A stretch of DNA of 64,000 nt from Doris montereyensis (lineage: Eukaryota; Mollusca; Gastropoda; Nudibranchia; Dorididae), in the NCBI GenBank assembly GCA_037039925.1, contig JAXRKP010000461.1, positions 58,501 to 122,500 of the forward strand, given 5' to 3'. The notes beneath the pieces are model-generated. The model saw only the letters and a list, made by a program, of their open reading frames with translations, made no database searches and was not told where the DNA came from. The translations under genes were made by a program, and so were the position numbers. The stretch's first letter is position 1, and every line of letters begins with the position of its first letter. Below, piece by piece: positions 1 through 10,757 of this stretch.

Positions 1-30
1 ACCGACTAAGAGAATGGAGACAGATCGAAG

Positions 31-470
31 GTGATACAGGAAATAGTGGACCTCAAGTCAGCGTACCTTCAGGTCCATGTGTCTTTGGCGGCATCAACTT
101 GTCAGATTCAAGGGAGCAGTGTACGCTTTAACCAGGTTGGGCTTTGGATTGAATTCTGCACCCAAGATTATGACGAGTATATTGAAGACTGTTCTTTCGA
201 AAAGATCAGAGGTACACAAGGCAACAAGCTCGTACATAGACGATATCATGGTCGATGTGACCAGCATTGAAGCAAGTGATGTCGTCTCCCACTTGAAGGA
301 TTATGACCTTGTAACAAAAGACCCTGAAAAGCTAGACGAGGGAGCCGTCCTGGGACTGAAGCTCAACAAGAATCACAGCGGGCAGTTGATGTTCTCGAGG
401 GTAAATGATATTCCAACTGCAGAACAGCTCAGCAGCAAGCTAACTAGGAGGGAGGTGTTTTCTATTTTGG
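31..470 (+). pseudogene. LTR-retrotransposon reverse transcriptase remnant
   Basis: This encodes part of a retrotransposon reverse transcriptase. Motif DLKSAYLQVHV opens the fragment (about 49-80), followed after a frame change by RFKGAVYALTRLGFGLN (about 104-155) and the catalytic box YIDDI at 233-247. The two metal-binding aspartates at 239-241 and 242-244 are intact. The reading frame changes near 75-95 and again near 466-470, where REVFSI continues as GKLVGHYPVAGWLRVA in another frame, so it cannot be translated as it stands. RNase H and integrase follow in the normal pol order. The class looks Ty3/Gypsy-like, of a lineage I recall from flatworms and nematodes, but I cannot assign a clade with certainty. 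The 5' part (gag, protease) is beyond the window edge. Confidence 0.8.
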
Positions 471-1060
471 CAAGCTGGTGGGACATTATCCGGTTGCGGG
501 ATGGCTACGGGTGGCATGCAGTTTTGTTAAACGACACATTGAAGGAAACAGATGGGACAATGACGCAGGAGAGAAGGCATGCGCGTTGTTGAGAGAGATC
601 ATTGAACAAGTTCACGGTGAGGATCCAGTGAAGGGCAAGTGGAAGGTTCCGAACGTGACCAAGGGTGTCGTGTGGTGTGATGCAAGTGACTTGGCGTTGG
701 GAGTAGTGCTAGAGATTGGTAATGTGGTAGTAGAAGACGCTGCATGGATGAGGAAAAAGAATGACTTCAACCACATTAACGTTGCAGAGTTGGAATCAGC
801 ACTGAAAAGGGTGAATCTCAGAGTGCAGTGGGGGCTGAAGGAGATCACACTCATGACGGACTCAGCAACAGTGTGTGGGTGGGTTAAGACGACATTGTAA
901 GAAGAGAGGAAGGTAAAGACAAAGGGAGCGGCAGAAGTGCTTGTTAAACGACGGTTAGGTGTGTTGAAGAGTTTGATAGAGGAATTGGGACTGACAGTCG
1001 AAGTGGTAGGTGTTGCATCTGCTGTTAACAAGGCGGACAGGTTGACTAGAGTCAAGAGAG
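471..1060 (+). pseudogene. RT thumb/connection and RNase H remnant
   Basis: Continues the pol polyprotein directly after the RT fragment. GHYPVAGWLRVA (about 478-515) is the connection region. RNase H follows, with WCDASDLALGV (first catalytic Asp at 679-681), NVAELESA and LMTDSATV. An in-frame TAA stop at 898-900 interrupts the frame. After it, the same frame continues with LVKRRLGVLKSLIEELGL and VASAVNKADRLTRV to about 1060, which is the tail of the RNase H/tether region. One stop plus upstream frame shifts indicate a dead copy. Confidence 0.75.
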
Positions 1061-1084
1061 GATGGTCGAATAGAGAGGGTATAT

Positions 1085-2035
1085 CTTCTGCCTGTGCTGC
1101 TTTGTGGTGTGATCTGAAATCTCTACATGACCGACATCACTTTGGGGTGAGCGCACATGGTATTTGGCCAGGCAGGTGGATCCTTCCGTGTCCAAAAATG
1201 CAGTTAAGGTCGTTTGAGAGTGCGAAAGATGTCAATCAATTGATCCTACAAGCATTAGTCATGAGCCTGGAGAGCTGGGGATTGACACAGAATGGACGAG
1301 ATTGGCTATCGACGTGACCCATTACAGAGGCCTTCCGTATCTGACAATGGTTGATTGTGGTCCAGGAAGGTTTGCAATTTGGCGAGAATTGAAGAATGAG
1401 ACAGCAATCTTAATCTGTAAAGAGCTTGAACAAGTTTTTTTTAGAGAGGTCCAGTGGATGAAGTGCTGATGGATAATGTAACGGCATTCAAGTCCAGAGA
1501 AATGGACGATCTGTTAGGACGGTGGAATACACTCTCCTTTTATAGGGCTGCATACAGGGTATCCGGCAACGGAATAGTGGAAAGGAATCACCGAACCATT
1601 AAAGCTATAGCAGAAAGAGGTCAGGTTTCTCCAATGGCGGCTGTTTTTTTGGTATAATCTATCACCTAGAACGGACAGAAGGAGATGACGATTCCCCAAA
1701 GGTCGGTGTATTCTTACTCGTGGAGGCAACCTGAAGTCGAGCCAGTACGAGAGACCCAAGATGAGCAATCCGTTTTGAATGTTGGAGATGAAGTGTGGGT
1801 GAAGCCGGCTGCCATTAAGTGCACCACACAGTGGGAGAAGGGGGAGGTCTCAAGATAAACTCTAGGAATAACATTGAAGTGGATGGGGTGCCGAGACATG
1901 TGTTGGACGTGTGACCGGTGGTCAACCCACAAGAGGATGAGCCCAAAATGGAACAGGATGAATCTATGGTTGGACATAGCTACCCTCAGCGTCAGAGCTT
2001 GGGTCCAGGATTATTTGATGTAGACGTTTTGATGG
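1085..2035 (+). pseudogene. Retroelement integrase remnant (D,D35E core)
   Basis: Integrase of the same LTR element, broken over several frames. A zinc-finger-like segment (LHDRHHFGV, about 1120-1150) precedes the catalytic core. The core reads IDVTHYRGLPYLTMVDCG with Asp at 1311-1313, then LMDN with Asp at 1472-1474, then GNGIVERNHRT with Glu at 1580-1582. The spacing between the second Asp and Glu is 35 residues, the classic D,D35E geometry. C-terminal sequence VGDEVWVKPAAIKCTTQWEKGEV (in part, about 1783-1850) and VPRHVLDVRPV (about 1890) resemble the C-terminal domain of retroelement integrases. The frame changes near 1160, 1420-1455 and 1650 and again after 1850. Not functional as written. 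Confidence 0.8.
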
Positions 2036-2182
2036 TGGGTTGTGTAAATAGGAATTAGTGAACCAGTAAGCATGAATGGGACATAGTGAACTGTTTCAGG
2101 AATTCTTTCTTCTTCGTTGTGTTTATACATAGTTGTGTAGATTTACGTTTGTTGTAGTGGTGATTTTGAGATCACAGGGGCA

Positions 2183-2607
2183 TGTGGTGTTAAGGACGGT
2201 CGGTAGGTTGTTCTTGTCACTTAGTTTATTCACTGTGCTAATATCTTGTTGTCGTCAGCGTACATAGAACAATTAGATGAGCTTGATAGGACATGTGGTG
2301 ATAAGGACGGACACCACAATTGGGTGCACATCGATGGCGTGCACCGGACAGTGACGATGGTAATTGTACACCGGTTCGGACAGGAAATGTGGGCAGAGTG
2401 TTAGCGCACGGAGATAGACAAGAAGGGAAAGCGAGAGGATGTGTGTGGAAGCATCAAGAGTGCCAAGCGTGGCGTGAATAAGACTATAGAGCTAGATATC
2501 TAGATCTGGATCTTCGACCGGATCTGACAACTCTGTGAAGAGTCGCAAGCTACTGGGGGCCCCCATCATCATCGTTGGATCAGCCTGACAGGTAAGACTC
2601 GACCACA
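2183..2607 (+). repeat. Candidate 3' LTR of the upstream retrotransposon
   Basis: A 425-bp segment begins TGTGGT (2183-2188) and ends ACCACA (2602-2607), a perfect 6-bp inverted terminal pair with TG...CA ends. It lies about 150 bp after the integrase remnant and follows a short purine-rich stretch (CACAGGGGCA). The first 19 bases of the segment (2181-2199) recur with one mismatch at 2292-2310. No second LTR is in the window to compare, so this is an inference from position and termini. Confidence 0.45.
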
Positions 2608-2689
2608 GGACACTGACTACTTCTGTCCAGTCAGATACTTCGCCTTGTACACCAACTCACTGTTTTTGGCCTATCAGGAAGTGTCTAAC

Positions 2690-3575
2690 CCATCTTAGAG
2701 TATTCCCTGGAATACCATATATTTCCAGTTTCTTAAGAGTCTTTGATGAGGGACAGAGTCGAATGCCTTAGCAAAGTCTAAGTAGATTGCATCGATGGAT
2801 GATCCATTGTCTAGCATTTCTGTCCAGTCATTTAGTGTCGCTAAAAGGTTGGTAGAGCATGATCTACCGGAGGCAAAGCCATGTTGGTAATCTGATAGCA
2901 GCTCATTGACTGTTAGATGTTCTGTGATGCCGTCTCTGACAATACTTTCCATAACTTTGCATACGACAGAGGTGAGACTAACAGGACGGTAGTTTCCAGG
3001 TTTGGTCTTGTCACCATTCTTGGATAGCGTTGTCACTTGAGCCTCTTTCCCATCAGGTGGAAGTATGCCAGAATCATATGATTTTTGATACAGCATAGTT
3101 AATGGTTCAGAGAGTTCATCTGCTAATGAGTGCAATAGCTGTGGGTGAAACATATCAGGACAAGGTAATTTTTTATGGTTGAGATTGTCTAGTTTCTTCT
3201 TTACATTGTCTATAGCAAATTAAATATCCACTAATGCACTCCCAACGGGTTTATTTTCACATGTGGGTATACTATTGAGATTTTCAATCGTAAAAACACT
3301 GCTGAAAAATCTGTTAAAGATAGTTGCTTTTTCAACATTTGTCGAAACCTTGGAGTTTCCATCAGTTAAAACAGCTATTCCATCTTAAATCAGCTATTCC
3401 ATCTTTTGTTTTTGTCTTTGCACTGCAATATGCGAAAAACTTTAGGATTTCTCTTAGCCATCATTGCGATAGATTCCTCATAATCCTTAACTGCTGCCCT
3501 ACACGAACTCTTTGCCTGATTCCTCGCCCTTGTGTAGCGTAAATAATCAGTTCCTTCTCTTGTTTCTAAATATTT
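2690..3575 (-). pseudogene. LINE reverse transcriptase fragment (CR1/Jockey-type)
   Basis: Minus-strand non-LTR retrotransposon RT, N-terminal half only. An open segment at 2695-3153 carries KPGNYRPVSLTSVVCKVMES, DYQHGFASGRSCSTNL and IDAIYLDFAKAFDSVPHQRLL, which are RT fingers and the first palm motif (A). It ends soon after motif A, so the catalytic YADD box is absent. Upstream, in broken frames up to about 3575, sequence such as RARNQAKSSC and MMAKRNPKVF matches the linker that precedes RT in CR1/Jockey-type LINEs. It abuts an oppositely oriented endonuclease fragment. Dead, 3'-truncated copy. Confidence 0.8.
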
Positions 3576-3584
3576 CTTATATAT

Positions 3585-3777
3585 AACATTTGGAATGTTT
3601 ACAACTCCCCTAAGAGTGCTATGCGGTTAGAGTTACCGAATGAATCAAACTACCGGCGGACGATCGTGGCCGGTGATTTCAACGGACGTTCCCCACGGTG
3701 GGGTACTCCGACAGAAATAATATCGGGAAGGATATCGAGTCACAAAAGTGACTCGACCAACCTGGTAATGTTGCAGA
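3585..3777 (+). pseudogene. LINE endonuclease fragment (R1/Jockey-type)
   Basis: Plus-strand fragment of an apurinic/apyrimidinic-like endonuclease domain. It reads NVYNSPKSAMRLELPN, then TIVAGDFNGRSPRWG, then SDSTNLVML. The GDFN...S..WG and TNL motifs are typical of LINE endonucleases. It stops abruptly at 3777, where the first unit of the 2.06-kb array begins, so this is the left junction of the array. Confidence 0.7.
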
Positions 3778-5717
3778 GGACGTTTGTGAAAAACTATGGA
3801 CGTGTTTACAGCCATTTGTAATGCCAAATTTGGACCATAAATGACTGACTGAATATTGCTACCGAATAGTATTACAAGACACAGTTCCCTGACTGCATCG
3901 GTTCTGTTGACAGCAAACATGTCAAAATTTGTCAACCAACTCAAAGCAAAATACTCAACATTGGACATATAATTTTCATACTTCACAGATACAAAGGGTA
4001 TCATGCTGTGATTGAGATGGAATAGTTTTTTTGTCGCTCGAATGTTTGGTTGCCATGGTAACAGCGGCCATATTGGAAGTGAACGAGGAGCGCATATGTT
4101 TTATCTTTGAGCTAAGGTAGACTTTGTTGTCTTTCCAGAATGGTTCCCATCTTGGCTGATGCAGATGTTGTCATTGCTTTCCTTGTTAATACTTTGGGTT
4201 TTGATCCTTCGTCCGACAGTATTGCTCCCAGATATTTAAACTGTGCAGTTTCAAGTTTCTCTCCGTTGGCGATGATTGTCGGTATGGGTTCCAGTGTCAC
4301 TGTTGGTCATCAGTTTTGTCTTGCTTGCACTGATTTCCATGCCGTATGCTGCGGAAGATGTATCTAGTCTTCTGACCAGATTATTCAGTTCTTGCTCTGT
4401 GCCTACGAGTCCGTTAATATCATCTGCGCAGGTTTGTGATTGTTCTTCCACCGTGGCTCACTGTTCCTTGGTGGCCGTTGAGTGCGTCTGTCATAACAGT
4501 GGTTCTGAACCAGTCTCCAACCTCCCCGTTTAGATACACTGCACTGCTGGCCTTGTTAAAGAGGTTCTGCGTGATACGGATAATGTTGGCAGTGATGTCG
4601 TTGTGGTTCATTGTCACCCAGAGTGCAGCATGCCACACCCCACCGAAAGCTTTCTTGAAGTCTATGAATACATGGTAGAGCTCTGGTGGGTGTTGAAGGT
4701 ATCGTTCGCACAAAATTCTGAAGTTAAATACCTGCTCAGTTGTACTGCGCCCGCTCTAAATTATACCTGTTGGTCGCTTCTGATTCCTTCTGCATGCGGC
4801 CGTAGTTTGCTTGGTTCGATCCATGTCTAAGTACGCTCCTGAGCATAACTCCATGGTGGAATCTCCTCATTTGGTTCATCGACTGCTTGAGAAGCCAGAT
4901 CACGTCCTGAAGAGGTTGGTTTTGATGTCACTAGCAAGGTGTATTCGGAGATAGCCTGTGGGTTGGCAGGATATATGTTGAGGAAAAGGCTTTCCTTAAA
5001 AGTAGACTACCGCTTAGCAGCGGGCGAATTTGCCGTCATCGACCGAAAATAAGGTCGTCTTTAATCCTTCTATCTCTTTTAAATCAAACTCAACCTACAC
5101 AAAAAATTACTAGGTTATACTTAAATATCTGCCCTGTACGAAGATCTAAGCGGTTTTACCAGTATATTAGTAGTAAAAGAGATATAGCTCTTCAAAAATA
5201 GCTAACTTAACGCTGTACATCGCCGATTTTCATCGCTCAAAAACGGCTGCACACACTATAAATTCATGTGTTTCTCCAATTGCCTCGCGCGATGCGTTGA
5301 ATTTGCCTATCGCTTTACAATGAAGTGTGTTAAATTAGCCTTTGAATGAGCTTTCCTGTGCTATCAATTTCTCCAAGCTCCGATATCTATAAATAGCTTT
5401 AAACTTGGAAAATTGACTTATTTAGAGTCGGAAAATCCGATCTTTGCCGATTGAAAATGACTAAGAAATTTATATACTCGAATACAGTGTCCTCTTCTGG
5501 TTATCATGTCCAAAAATGACTATGATTGGTTGAATCAACTCGCGCCATCTATGAAAGCAAATGTAGTGCCTTCCCTTTACGCCCGTTCTCGAGATTTCAG
5601 TACTTTCACTTTCACTTTGAAACTGACTGCATAGCAATCAGCACCAGAACAACACCACTCTCCCGCTCTACTTCATTCCGATTCTAGATCTAGATAAACT
5701 TCTTTTCTCATTCAAAA

Positions 5718-5741
5718 ATGGATATGGATCTTCTTGAAATG
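5718..5741 (+). other. Candidate first coding exon within the insertion
   Basis: ATGGATATGGATCTTCTTGA opens a frame MDMDLLEMC followed by a strong donor G|GTAAGTATG near 5742. It is preceded by a pyrimidine-rich leader. It may be exon 1 of the gene whose remains lie at 5835-6415, but the connection is not proven. Confidence 0.3.
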
Positions 5742-5834
5742 TGTGGTAAGTATGTCCTCTATTTTCTTTTAATTATTAAGATATATTATATGACCCAATT
5801 CCATTTGCTTATCGATTGTTGACAAATTTGACTG

Positions 5835-6415
5835 GAGAACGATTGTTTGGTGATTTAGAATTAGACTATGGCATGCATAAGCGTAGAAGAGCTAATTTAC
5901 ACTTATGGTCCACTATCAATATGTGGAAGCATAATAAGACTGTACATTGGTTTGTAGTTTGCGTGAAAAAGAGCAAAATAAAATTTTAGAGGCAGCCAAA
6001 AAAGAATTCAGAAAATTTAGTGTTACAAAGTAAACATTGTGAAGCCCAGGTTCGTGAGAAAGTAAAACACAAAATGCAGGAGAATAAGAGAAAGATGTAA
6101 GAAAGATTTAAAATATAGGAGAAAAAAAGCTGACATTTTAGATGCAATTATTTCAGATGGTGGATTGTGTAAGACTAGAGAAGATTTGGATAACTTAAGG
6201 AAAAATGGAACCGCAGAAAGTTTAAGAAATCAGATAAGATACGGGAAAATATTTTTGGATGAAAAAAGCTTAAAAGTAACAGGGACCATCAATACACTGT
6301 ACACATATAGTTGTTTATTACAGCAAATTTGTGAAGATGAAGATGATAACTCTTTATCTGCAGTGGACAAGAAGAGAAGAATTTTTTTCAGACTCTGATT
6401 CAAATTCTGATTGAT
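5835..6415 (+). pseudogene. Broken gene for a basic coiled-coil protein carried by the insertion
   Basis: Shifting frames give RLFGDLELDYGMHKRRRANL, HLWSTINMWKHNKT, KILEAAKKEFRKFSV, EAQVREKVKHKMQENKRK and finally the open frame 6165-6398 (CKTREDLDNLRKNGTAESL, RNQIRYGKIFLDEK). The lysine/glutamate-rich helix followed by a GG(F/L)C.T.EDLD..L segment and a QIRYxK motif resembles a multi-copy protein family that I recall from sea urchins, cnidarians and molluscs, with no known function. At least three frame changes are present. It is probably a passenger or accessory gene of the inserted element. Confidence 0.5.
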
Positions 6416-6760
6416 AATATTGAATGATTTTAATTTTGTTATATATACATGATGTAATTGTGAGTTCCTCGAGCTTGTGTAATTTGTCTAAATTTAATAT
6501 ATTCCTTATTCTTTCTTTTCATTTTTGCGTCGTGTATCCCGGCTGTGGGGTCGACTTTGAGTGACATTTCTATTACTACTATGAGCCGTCGTCCCTGGGA
6601 TATACCATACCCAAAGCTGCCATATCGTCTGCAACAACTGATCTCACAGGTTTCAGCTGAGTATAACAACACAAAGATAAGGCAGGCGACAAACAGTTGA
6701 CCTATTAGCTCTTACTCTTATAATTATTATTTAATGTTTTCTTTTTAGAGACACAAGTAG

Positions 6761-7400
6761 GCAAAGTTTCATTGATGTATCTTACTATTTAAGATTTTAT
6801 AATGAAAAACCTGATTTTTGCCAAAATATTTTCACGAGCATAGTTATTAATTTTTTTGCCCGCAACTCTGTTTATTTAATTCTATTATGATTAAACCCAC
6901 CAGAATTGTATTTCGTGACCCTCAAAGCATAAGTATAAGTATGCAAAGTTTCATTGATGTATCTTTGCGTTTAAGATTTTTATGATGAAAAACCTGAGTT
7001 TTGTCAAAATATTTTCCCAAGTGTAAATTACTATTTTTTGCCCACAACTCTGTTGATTTAGTTCCTGTCATAATTATAACACCATAAATGTATTTCTTGA
7101 CCATCAAAGCATAAGTATGCAAAGTTCATTGATGTATCTTACCATTTAAGATTTTAATGATGAAAACCCAGATTTTTCAAAATATTTTCCTGTTGCGTAA
7201 ATTATTAATTTTTGCCCACAACTTTGTTTATTTAGTTCCTATCATAATTAAAACACCAGAATTGTATGTCTTTACTCTCAAAGCATAAATATGCAAAATT
7301 TCATTGATGTATCTTGCCACTTAAGATTTTTGTGATGAAAAACCTGATTTTTGCCAAAATATCTTCCCGAGCCCAAATTATGCTTTTTGCCCGGTTTGGT
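6761..7400 (+). repeat. Four-copy ~177-bp satellite inside the insertion
   Basis: The start GCAAAGTTTCATTGATGTAT recurs at 6761, 6943, 7119 and 7293 (spacings 182, 176, 174). Each copy continues through TTTAAGATTTT, a run of AAAACCTGATTTTTG type and TTTTTGCCC. Copies are AT-rich and diverged by several percent from each other. Confidence 0.85.
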
Positions 7401-7924
7401 GGTATAATAATTCAGAAAATATTTCTTCTATGTCTCTGAAAAAAATTGGGCTAACTGTCTGGCACCAAATCTGCATTTAAGCGAAGTTATATGGTCTTTC
7501 TATGATTTATGGCATGTTTATGTACTCCCAAAAATGCCATTTTTTGACAATTTTGACCAAAATCATGTGTCGCACAATGTATTTTTTCTCTATTTTGGTG
7601 CTGTGTCATAATAAATATGTGAAAGATAACAGTCTCATTGCTTGTTTTCTGTTTTTCTATGTGTATGGCTGACGGATGCATGTAAAGTATTTAAGCTCAT
7701 ACCATTTTTATGGATTCTAGAGCCTCGTAAAATTGCATAATTTCACATTTTGAAACATAGCGTAAAAATCATAAGTGGAAAAATATTAGTAAAATTCATA
7801 CTTTTTATTTATCAACCGATTTTGATCATTTAAAAACTCTTATTCATGGTCTAGGAAGTACTATCTGTTTTACAATAAAAGAAACAGACTTCTGAAATTA
7901 AAATTTTATAGTCTGGAACAGCTA
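7401..7924. other. AT-rich tail of the insertion, no gene seen
   Basis: No coding similarity or repeat was recognised. The short open frame on the minus strand at 7487-7681 has no recognisable features. Confidence 0.5.
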
Positions 7925-8606
7925 TTAAAAGCCCTTTGTCCTGCATTACAACAGACCACGCCTTTGATTTTGAAAAATAAAGGGAAACGACCTCTTATCA
8001 ATCGCTTTGGAGGGATTCTCGTGTAGAAAATTGGCACACGCATTGTTGTACGCCACCTGTGGATTTACAATATATCATGTAAACATCATGTCACAAAACA
8101 CAGAATACCAGTACATTCAATTTAAAGCCTAAACCAATATTCCCGTTTTGCACTTCACAGGGGTTGGTGTGGGATAATCTTACCAAAACAATTATAAAAA
8201 ATAAATATATAGCATTCTATTGTATACAGCGCATGTCCACAATCGGAATGATGATGAGTTTTACAATGGTATATGTACTAGCGCCTATCAGGCTGTGTAT
8301 CTCGTCCTTTGTGTTACGTCTAAGCTGTGGTCAAGAGAATTTCAAGTGCAAAGCGCTGAGAGGGTGAGCTTTGGGATAAAAAGATTCATGAATACAATCT
8401 TTTTTTTACACCATGTGATACCTGTTTGACGGTGTTAAGTGTGTGTTGAGAACACCACAATATGCTTGTTAACCTGACTTAAATGGGAAAAGCAATAGAT
8501 CAGTATTACTAACCTTATAGCACATACACATATGAGCTTGAAAACATGACATCAATAATCTTGAGTGAATTTCAGTTTGTAATTATGTGCTATTCATTTC
8601 GTTTCA

Positions 8607-8860
8607 GATACTTGGCAACTGGATGCACCATGGTGTCTCTCCATTATGAATATCTCCTTGGCATTGAAACAATTTATGGAATTGTTAAGGACGTTTGTGA
8701 AAAACTATGGACGTGTTTACAGCCATTTGTAATGCCAAATTTGGACATAAATGACTGGCTGAATATTGCTACCGAATAGTATTACAAGACACAGTTCCCT
8801 GACTGCATCGGTTCTGTTGACAGCAAACATGTCAAAATTTGTCACCCAACTCAAAGCAAA
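8607..8860 (+). pseudogene. HARBI1-type transposase exon fragment (representative, unit A/B boundary)
   Basis: After a splice-acceptor-like TTTCGTTTCAG the sequence reads RYLATGCTMVSLHYEYLLG, VCEKLWTCLQPFVMPNL, DWLNIATEYY and QFPDCIGSVDSKHVKI. This is the middle of a Harbinger DDE transposase (HARBI1/DDE_Tnp_4 family), including the first catalytic Asp in GSVDSKH at 8819-8821. An in-frame TAG after NIATE disrupts it. The homology ends at the codons for TQSK, near 8860, where foreign sequence begins. Equivalent copies lie at about 10676-10930, 12745-13000, 14808-15060, 16879-17130, 18940-19195 and 20995-21245, and a partial copy at 3778-3950. The second Asp and the Glu are absent from the units. 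Confidence 0.8.
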
Positions 8861-9062
8861 ATACTCAACATTGGACATATAATTTTCATACTTCACAGAT
8901 ACAAAGGGTATCATGCTGTGATTGAGATGGAATAGTTTTTTTGTCGCTCGAATGTTTGGTTGCCATGGTAACAGCGGCCATATTGGAAGTGAACGAGGGA
9001 GCACATACGTTTTGTCTTTGAGCTAAGGTAGATTTTGTTGTCTTTCCAGAATGGTTCCCATC

Positions 9063-9825
9063 TTGGCTGATGCAGATGTTGTCATTGCTTTCCTTGTTAA
9101 TACTTTGGGTTTTGATCCTTCGTCCGACAGTATTGCTCCCAGATATTTAAACTGTGCACAGTTTCAAGTTTCTCTCGGTTGGCGATGATGTCAGTATGGC
9201 TTCCAGTGTCACTGTTGGTCATCAGTTTTGTCTTGCTTGCACTGATTTCCATGCCGTATGCTGCGGAAGATGTATCTAGTCTTCTGACCAGATTATTCAG
9301 TTCTTGCTCTGTGCCTGCCAGTCCGTTAATGTCATCTGCGAAGCGCAGGTTTGTGATTGTTCTTCCACCAAGGCTCACTGTTCCTTGGTGGTCGTTGAGT
9401 GCGTCTGTCATAATTATTTTTTTAGGAAGGCATTGAAAAGGGTCGGAGAGAGCAAGCACCCTTGTCTCACTCCAACAGTGGTTCTGAACCAGTTTCCAAC
9501 CTCCCCGTTTAGATATACTGCACTGCTGGCCTTGTTAAAGAGGTCTGCGTGATACGGATAATGTTGGCAGTGATGTCGTTGTGGTTCATTGTCACCCAGA
9601 GTGCAGCATGCCACACCCCACCGAAAGCTTTCTTGAAGTCTATGAATACATGGTAGAGCTCTGGTGGGTGTTGAAGGTATCGTTCGCACAAAATTCTGAA
9701 GTTAAATACCTGCTCAGTTGTACTGCGCCCTGCTGTAAATTATACCTGTTGGTCGCTTCTGATTCCTTCTGCATGCGGCCGTAGTTTGCTTGGTTCGATC
9801 CATGTCTAAGTATGCTCCTGAGCAT
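9063..9825 (-). pseudogene. LINE RT fragment in each array unit (representative copy, unit B)
   Basis: Minus-strand RT palm. AGRSTTEQVFNFRILCERYL is followed by YHVFIDFKKAFGGVWHAALW (motif A), VGVRQGCLLSPTLFNAF (motif B), TNLRFADDINGL (motif C, catalytic Asp-Asp) and YGMEISASKTKLM. The order and motifs are those of an endonuclease-bearing LINE. Endonuclease and RNase H are missing. The frame breaks near 9410-9420 and 9540, so it is not translatable. Copies at about 4140-4850, 11133-11898, 13200-13962, 15252-16028, 17330-18093, 19390-20159 and 21430-22210 are in the same orientation. The plus-strand hydrophobic frames here are shadows of this fragment. Confidence 0.85.
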
Positions 9826-9859
9826 AACTCCCTCATTTGGTTCATCGACATAACTCCCT

Positions 9860-10008
9860 CATTTGGTTCATCGACTGCTTGAGCAGCCAGATCAAGTCCT
9901 GAAGAGGTTGGTTTTGATGTCACTGGCAAGATGTATTCGGAGATAGCCTGTGGGTTGGCAGGATATATCCCGGTTGAGGAAAAGGCTTTCCTTAAAAGCC
10001 CTTTGTCC
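9860..10008 (-). pseudogene. pogo/Tigger-like transposase C-terminal fragment (representative copy, unit B)
   Basis: Minus strand, read immediately upstream of the LINE RT. After an acceptor-like TGTAATGCAG the frame gives DKGLLRKAFSSTGIYPANPQ, then AISEYILPVTSKP. The AFxxTGIYPxNPxAI pattern is typical of the segment after the DDE domain in pogo/Tigger/jerky transposases. Only this short piece remains. It appears to be the target into which the 5'-truncated LINE was inserted. The same piece recurs in each unit (for example 11933-12081 and 18130-18280). The family call rests on a single motif. Confidence 0.5.
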
Positions 10009-10757
10009 TGCATTACAACAGACCACGCCTTTGATTTTGAAAAACAAAGGGAAACGACCTCTTATCAATCGCTTTGGAGGATTCTCGTGTAGAAAATTGG
10101 CACACGCATTGTTGTACGCCACCTGTGGATTTACAATATATCATGTAAACATGATGTCACAAAACACAGAATACCAGTACATTCAATTTAAAGCCTAAAC
10201 CAATATTCCCGTTTTTGCACTTCACAGGGGTTGGTGTGGGATTATCTTACCAAAACAATTATAAAAAATAAATATATAGTATTCTATTGTATACAGCGCA
10301 TGTCCATGATCGGAATGATGATGAGTTTTACGATAGTATATGTACTAGCGCCTATCAGTCTGCGTATCTCGTCCTTTGTGTTACGTCTAAGCTGTGGTCA
10401 AGAGAATTTCAATTGCAAAGCGCTGAGAGGGTGAACTTTGGGATAAAAAGATTCATGAATACAATCTTTTTTTTTTACACCATGTGATACCTGTTTGACG
10501 GTGTTAAGTGTGTGTTGAGAACACCACAATATGCCTGTTAACCTGACTTAAATGGGAAAAGCAATAGATCAGTATTACTAACCTTTATAGCACATACACA
10601 TATGAGCTAAAAACATGACATCAATAATCTTGAGTGAATTTCAGTTTGTAATTATGTGCTATTCATTTCGTTTCAGATACTTGGCAACTGGATGCACCAT
10701 GGTGTCTCTCCATTATGAATATCTCCTTAGCATTGAAACAATTTGTGGAATTGTCAA

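Larger units (their letters stand above)
4996..7931. mobile_element. 2.92-kb insertion in array unit A with 7-bp target duplication
   Basis: All other units read continuously through CCTTAAAAGCCC at this point. In unit A the site is split: TTAAAAG occurs at 4996-5002 and again at 7925-7931, enclosing 5003-7924. The insert begins TAGACTACCG and ends GGAACAGCTA, so it has only a 3-bp TAG/CTA terminal symmetry and no convincing long inverted repeats. It holds a candidate first exon, a coiled-coil gene fragment and a four-copy satellite. The element class is unresolved. Confidence 0.85.
3778..8688. repeat. Array unit A (leftmost, split by an insertion)
   Basis: Leftmost copy, covering 3778-5002 and 7925-8688. 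It is interrupted by a 2.9-kb insertion at the TTAAAAG site. It keeps the undoubled form of the CTCATTTGGTTCATCGAC segment near 4866 and the GTTGCCATGGTAAC palindrome at 4049-4062. It starts within the HARBI1 exon, fused to a LINE endonuclease fragment. Confidence 0.9.
8689..10757. repeat. Array unit B
   Basis: 2069-bp copy. The minus-strand RT FADD box is intact (sequence GCGAAGCGCAGG near 9339 on the plus strand). It carries the derived tandem doubling of ATAACTCCCTCATTTGGTTC near 9830-9875. Confidence 0.9.

Noticed and set aside
5003..7924. piggyBac assignment of the insertion from the TTAA inside its target duplication
   Set aside because: The duplication extends to seven bases (TTAAAAG), the ends lack the short inverted repeats expected, and no piggyBac transposase motif was seen.
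8164..8429. Two overlapping plus frames repeated in each array unit (…SFVLRLSCGQENF and …SKLWSREFQVQSAER)
   Set aside because: They might be a 5' Harbinger exon, but neither frame matches a known domain and the copies carry frame-shifting indels. Not supported as a CDS.
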